A DNA stretch of 8,518 nucleotides, from contig VFHF01000234.1 in NCBI GenBank assembly GCA_009392095.1, positions 1 to 8,518 on the forward strand. The letters are read 5' to 3'. The notes beneath the pieces are model-generated. The model had not been told where the DNA came from. It saw only the letters and a program-made list of their open reading frames with translations, and did not search any database. The stretch is from SAR202 cluster bacterium (GTDB lineage Bacteria > Chloroflexota > Dehalococcoidia > Lucifugimonadales > UBA3495). A program made the translations under genes and the position numbers. Of this stretch, positions 6,445-8,518 are shown piece after piece (position 1 is the first letter of the stretch; the number at the start of each line of letters is the position of its first letter).

Positions 6445-6452
6445 ACCTCCTT
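6445..6452 (-). promoter_or_regulatory. Ribosome binding site that fixes the selD start
   Basis: AAGGAGGT on the minus strand is a near-perfect anti-16S match ending 8 nt before the ATG at 6436. Because it precedes the UGA-containing segment, it argues that translation begins upstream of the UGA. Confidence 0.9.
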
Positions 6453-6493
6453 GGGTGCATGAACCGTGGTTAATCTCACTTATGAACATGGCT

Positions 6494-6521
6494 TATATAT
6501 AGGATACATCAAAGGTGTTAG
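6494..6521 (-). promoter_or_regulatory. Weak candidate promoter of selD
   Basis: Minus strand CTAACA (6516-6521; four of six to TTGACA), 16-nt spacer, TATATA (6494-6499, in a longer TATATATAAG run at 6492-6501). It lies in the 94-nt gap after the monooxygenase gene. Co-transcription from the monooxygenase promoter remains possible, since no convincing terminator separates the genes. Confidence 0.35.
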
Positions 6522-6530
6522 AAGAGGGCT

Positions 6531-7709
6531 CTAATTGCTCTGACTCTTGAATTTGGGCATGACTTCTTTCCCGAACAACTCAAGTTGTTCCAGGATAATC
6601 GATTGCTCGGTGCTCATAACGGACGCTCCAACGTTGACCTCTCGGAGCCCCGGGAACCGGTCTTGAAGTTCCATCAGCCGTTCCGTGACCAACTCGGGAG
6701 GTCCGACCAGCCACGCCCCGGTTTTGATGGCATCTTCGATGGTCGGCAAGCCCGCCGACCGTGCAGCAGACCCTCGTCCTAACGCCGTGATCTGGTCATC
6801 AGATAGGCCCCGGACGAATCCGAGGGGAGCAAACATCTTCATGTTTTCTTCAAAGTAACGTTTCACCCCTTTCTTAGCTTTCTCTTCGGTATCGTCGATG
6901 AAGGTGGAAACGCCTACGATCAGATCGCCGCCCAACTCGGTCTCCCGTCCGTGTTTGGCCAAGGTTTCCTGCCATTGCTTGACGACCGAATCTGAGGCCC
7001 CACCGGTAGCGGCGCCGCCACCGACGATACCTTTGATTCCGTGCTTGGCCATGAAGTCCATTGCCCGCTGGCTGGCGCTTACCATCGGCTGGTAAGTCTC
7101 TACCGGCAGGGTGCGTGGGCGTGGGACTAGCGTGATCTCTTTGAGAGTGTATCCCCGGTAGGGCACCTCTGGTGGCAAGGTGTAATGCTTACCCTGATGG
7201 GAGAATGACTCCTCGTTGAACGCCTTCATGATTATCTCGACTTGCTCTTCGAAGATCTCTCGGTTGGCGTCGTTGTCGGTGTTGGTGCTGGGCACGCCAA
7301 AGGTATCCACTTCCCGCGAATGGTATCCCCGGCCCACGCCAAAGATGACCCGTCCGCCAGTGAGGATGTCGGCGGTGGCATAGTCTTCCGCCAGTCGCAG
7401 CGGGTGCCACATGGGATTGACGTTGAAGCCGCAGCCGAAGCGGAGATTCTTGGTCAGGTGGGCCAGGTGGACGTACATCATCAACAGGTTTGGGATGCAC
7501 TCGTAGCCCTCGTGCTGGAAGTGGTGTTCGGCCGACCAAAATGTGTCGTAGCCCAGTTCGTCCATTTTGACGGCGATGGCCTGCGCCTTGGGAAATACTG
7601 ATGTTAATCTCTCGTCTGATAATCGACGGTCATTGACCGGTGTTGCGTCATACCCGACATCGTCTAGGTCAACGTGTCCGGCATAGAGCGACCCGAACCT
7701 GGTAATCAT
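6531..7709 (-). CDS. Luciferase-like flavin-dependent monooxygenase (LLM class)
   Basis: A 392-residue TIM-barrel enzyme of the bacterial luciferase-like monooxygenase superfamily, using FMNH2 or F420 to oxidise an organic substrate or transfer hydride. Signs are the N-terminal barrel strand MITRFGSLYAG, the DELGYDTFWSAEHHF segment (50-64), LRFGCGFNVNPMWHPLRLAEDYATADILTGGRV (89-121) and GVGRGYHSREVDTFGVP (124-140). EEQVEIIMKAF and the C-terminal TGAWLVGPPELVTERLMEL segment follow; these match the flavin-binding frame of the class. It has no signal peptide, so it is cytosolic. The ATG at 7707-7709 has GGAGA 7 nt upstream and a good promoter above it. Such enzymes are numerous in SAR202 Chloroflexota, where roles in degrading recalcitrant organics have been proposed. 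Substrate and cofactor choice cannot be settled here. Confidence 0.92.
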   Translation of the reverse strand: MITRFGSLYAGHVDLDDVGYDATPVNDRRLSDERLTSVFPKAQAIAVKMDELGYDTFWSAEHHFQHEGYECIPNLLMMYVHLAHLTKNLRFGCGFNVNPMWHPLRLAEDYATADILTGGRVIFGVGRGYHSREVDTFGVPSTNTDNDANREIFEEQVEIIMKAFNEESFSHQGKHYTLPPEVPYRGYTLKEITLVPRPRTLPVETYQPMVSASQRAMDFMAKHGIKGIVGGGAATGGASDSVVKQWQETLAKHGRETELGGDLIVGVSTFIDDTEEKAKKGVKRYFEENMKMFAPLGFVRGLSDDQITALGRGSAARSAGLPTIEDAIKTGAWLVGPPELVTERLMELQDRFPGLREVNVGASVMSTEQSIILEQLELFGKEVMPKFKSQSN

Positions 7710-7762
7710 TTGGATTCTCCCGATTTGATGTTACTGGCTGTATGTGTTTTCTTGCACATTCT

Positions 7763-7790
7763 ATTCTAAATGGGGCGGTCCGACTGTCAA
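7763..7790 (-). promoter_or_regulatory. Promoter of the LLM monooxygenase gene
   Basis: Minus strand TTGACA (7785-7790), 16-nt spacer, TAGAAT (7763-7768; five of six). Transcription would start near 7756, about 47 nt before the ATG. The rest of the 7710-7962 gap is a GC-rich stretch (7791-7899) without a convincing gene, then the terminator at 7900-7949. Confidence 0.65.
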
Positions 7791-7899
7791 ATTTCCGCAC
7801 TGGTGCAAGGCATCCGACCACCAGGCCTACGACCCGGCCGAAGACCGGTCACGGGATCAGGCCACCCCCGCTGCTGCCGACGACTAGGCCCGTAGCGTT

Positions 7900-7949
7900 T
7901 ATTAAAAAGAAAAGCCAGGGTATTTTACCCCTGGCTTTTCTTTTTAATA
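7900..7949. terminator. Perfect 21-bp stem, bidirectional terminator
   Basis: Arms 7900-7920 and 7929-7949 are exact complements over 21 bp around an 8-base loop (TATTTTAC). The inner seven pairs are GC-rich (GCCAGGG with CCCTGGC) and the outer part is an A-run opposite a T-run, so either strand yields hairpin plus U-rich tail. It begins 13 nt beyond the stop of the leftward 74-residue gene, which it should terminate. Confidence 0.9.
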
Positions 7950-7962
7950 CTGACTTACGCTG

Positions 7963-8187
7963 CTACCCCTGAAGCTTCAAGGGCTCGAATACGCCCGTAT
8001 CCGGGACGTAGTAATGGACCTGGCCTGAGCTGATCTTGGTGGCGATCAGCGTGTAGTCCAGCTTATATTCGTCGATGTGGCGATAGATCCGGGCGTCTCT
8101 CCACTCGTCCGGTGAGAGGGTCTCTCTAATATTCTTAAGCTCTTGAATCGCCGGTTCCATATCCGGTTGGTCGTTAGTTTCAGGCAT
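7963..8187 (-). CDS. Hypothetical protein, 74 aa
   Basis: A leftward ORF of 74 residues: an acidic N-terminus, a helix (about PAIQELKNIRETL), SPDEWRDARIYRHIDEYKLDY, then likely beta strands (TLIATKI, QVHYYVPDTGVFEPLKL). It is soluble, with no Cys and no known motif; I do not recognise the family. The ATG at 8185-8187 has only a distant GGAGA (about 12 nt upstream), and the stop of a 29-codon ORF lies 7 nt before it, which suggests translational coupling. A perfect terminator follows. The overlapping frame at 8046-8255 is rejected as a shadow. Confidence 0.7.
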   Translation of the reverse strand: MPETNDQPDMEPAIQELKNIRETLSPDEWRDARIYRHIDEYKLDYTLIATKISSGQVHYYVPDTGVFEPLKLQG

Positions 8188-8194
8188 ACTGAGT

Positions 8195-8284
8195 TTAATT
8201 CTCCGGTATCATGCCTAGTTGCTGCATCATCGTCATGGCGTTGGCCAGGCCCCAATGCTCAACTGCCTTGTTCTCGGCTGACAT
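8195..8284 (-). CDS. Small ORF of 29 aa upstream of the 74-aa gene
   Basis: ATG at 8282-8284 to TAA at 8195-8197, encoding a peptide that starts MSAENKAVEHWGLANAM and ends QLGMIPEN. AGGA (8293-8296) lies 8 nt before the ATG. The frame ends 7 nt before the next gene's ATG, and its last codons carry the GGAGA that could serve that gene. It could be a real microprotein or a leader peptide controlling the downstream gene. The Met-rich amphipathic middle (AMTMMQQLGM) is the only notable trait. Family not recognised. Confidence 0.5.
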   Translation of the reverse strand: MSAENKAVEHWGLANAMTMMQQLGMIPEN

Positions 8285-8294
8285 GATGTTCGTC

Positions 8295-8315
8295 CTAGTA
8301 ATTTTAGATTACTAG
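8295..8315. repeat. 8-bp inverted repeat at the small-ORF ribosome site
   Basis: CTAGTAAT (8295-8302) and ATTACTAG (8308-8315) are perfect complements with a 5-base spacer. On the minus-strand transcript the 3' arm ends inside the AGGA ribosome site of the 29-codon ORF, so a hairpin would partly mask it; as DNA it is equally a plausible operator. Confidence 0.6.
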
Positions 8316-8336
8316 TGGAATACCCAACAGCCTTGA

Positions 8337-8342
8337 TTTATA
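8337..8342 (-). promoter_or_regulatory. Candidate -10 box for the small-ORF/74-aa unit
   Basis: TATAAA on the minus strand, five of six to consensus, 53 nt before the small-ORF ATG. The -35 position (ATAACG, 17 nt away) is weak, so this is tentative; read-through from the gene at the right edge is the alternative. Confidence 0.3.
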
Positions 8343-8361
8343 TCGCTAATCCACACAAGCG

Positions 8362-8518
8362 TTATCCCTTTCGGACATATTTGTCGATGGCGTCGGGAAC
8401 ACCCGCCAGGTATATGTCGCCTCGTGAATCGATCCAACTGCCGTGACCGGAACCGCGGCAATTGAACCGCGACAATACGCCGCCCTTCTTGTCCAAGATG
8501 CTGATGCGGGCTGAGTTT
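8362..8518 (-). CDS. C-terminal end of an NHL/six-bladed beta-propeller-like protein (partial)
   Basis: A leftward frame enters from the right edge (first full codon 8515-8517) and ends at TAA 8362-8364, giving 51 residues. Segments RISILDKKGGVLSRF, GHGSWIDSRGDIYLAGV and IDKYVRKG match the NHL-repeat pattern: a blade strand with 'LDxxGxVLxRF', then 'G-x-(I/V)DSRGDIYLA', then 'I-x-K-Y-x-R'. This is the final blade of a propeller; relatives are often called six-bladed beta-propeller or NHL-repeat proteins, and may bind proteins or act as lyases. The true start and any signal peptide lie outside the window. Codon choice and the strong pattern support a real gene. Confidence 0.75.
   Translation of the reverse strand, partial: NSARISILDKKGGVLSRFNCRGSGHGSWIDSRGDIYLAGVPDAIDKYVRKG

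Noticed and set aside
6518..6534. Short inverted repeat TTAGA/TCTAA after the monooxygenase gene as a terminator
   Set aside because: Only five AT-rich base pairs and no T-run; too weak to call.
7742..7972. Plus-strand ORF of 76 codons
   Set aside because: It runs through a leftward promoter and a perfect 21-bp terminator stem, and its Thr/Pro/Arg-rich product looks non-natural.

Overview
The window looks like a bacterial chromosome segment of moderate GC with compact, mostly leftward (minus-strand) genes. Gene content suggests an uncultured Chloroflexota lineage (Dehalococcoidia/SAR202-like): an HspR-controlled grpE-dnaK operon, a luciferase-like flavin monooxygenase, a cytosolic sulfite-oxidase-like enzyme, the end of an NHL-type beta-propeller protein, and a selenocysteine-containing SelD. 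The lineage is an inference from gene mix, not from a marker gene.

Left end (1-997): the tail of a rightward gene (2-292) ends at a strong hairpin terminator (330-365). Facing it is a leftward 112-residue protein of unknown function (388-726) with a clear ribosome site and an extended -10 promoter (818-826). An AT-rich gap with an inverted repeat (880-924) separates it from dnaK.

Heat-shock operon (998-4280): read leftward, the order is hspR (3704-4192), grpE (2999-3643), dnaK (998-2923). A near-consensus promoter (TTGACA, 17-base spacer, TATCAT) lies upstream of hspR. A sequence resembling the HspR operator HAIR, with the exact 7-base spacing, overlaps its -35 box, suggesting autoregulation of the whole operon. 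No dnaJ is present here. A small zinc-ribbon gene (4383-4589) diverges from the same control region and ends at a good terminator (4613-4643).

Redox/selenium block (4665-7790), leftward: a luciferase-like monooxygenase (6531-7709), selD (5390-6436) and a sulfite-oxidase-like molybdopterin protein (4665-5276). Each has a possible promoter of its own. The selD reading frame must be read through an in-frame UGA at codon 17, exactly at the catalytic Cys position of E. coli SelD. A 9-bp palindromic hairpin 19 nt downstream fits a bacterial SECIS. A conventional gene caller would start the gene 34 codons too late and lose the active site.

Right end (7791-8518): a leftward pair made of a 29-codon small ORF (8195-8284) and a 74-residue protein (7963-8187), ending at a perfect 21-bp stem terminator (7900-7949). 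An 8-bp inverted repeat touches the small ORF's ribosome site. The last 51 codons of a leftward beta-propeller-like protein (8362-8518) enter from the right edge. I saw no tRNA, rRNA, CRISPR array, insertion sequence or integrase.
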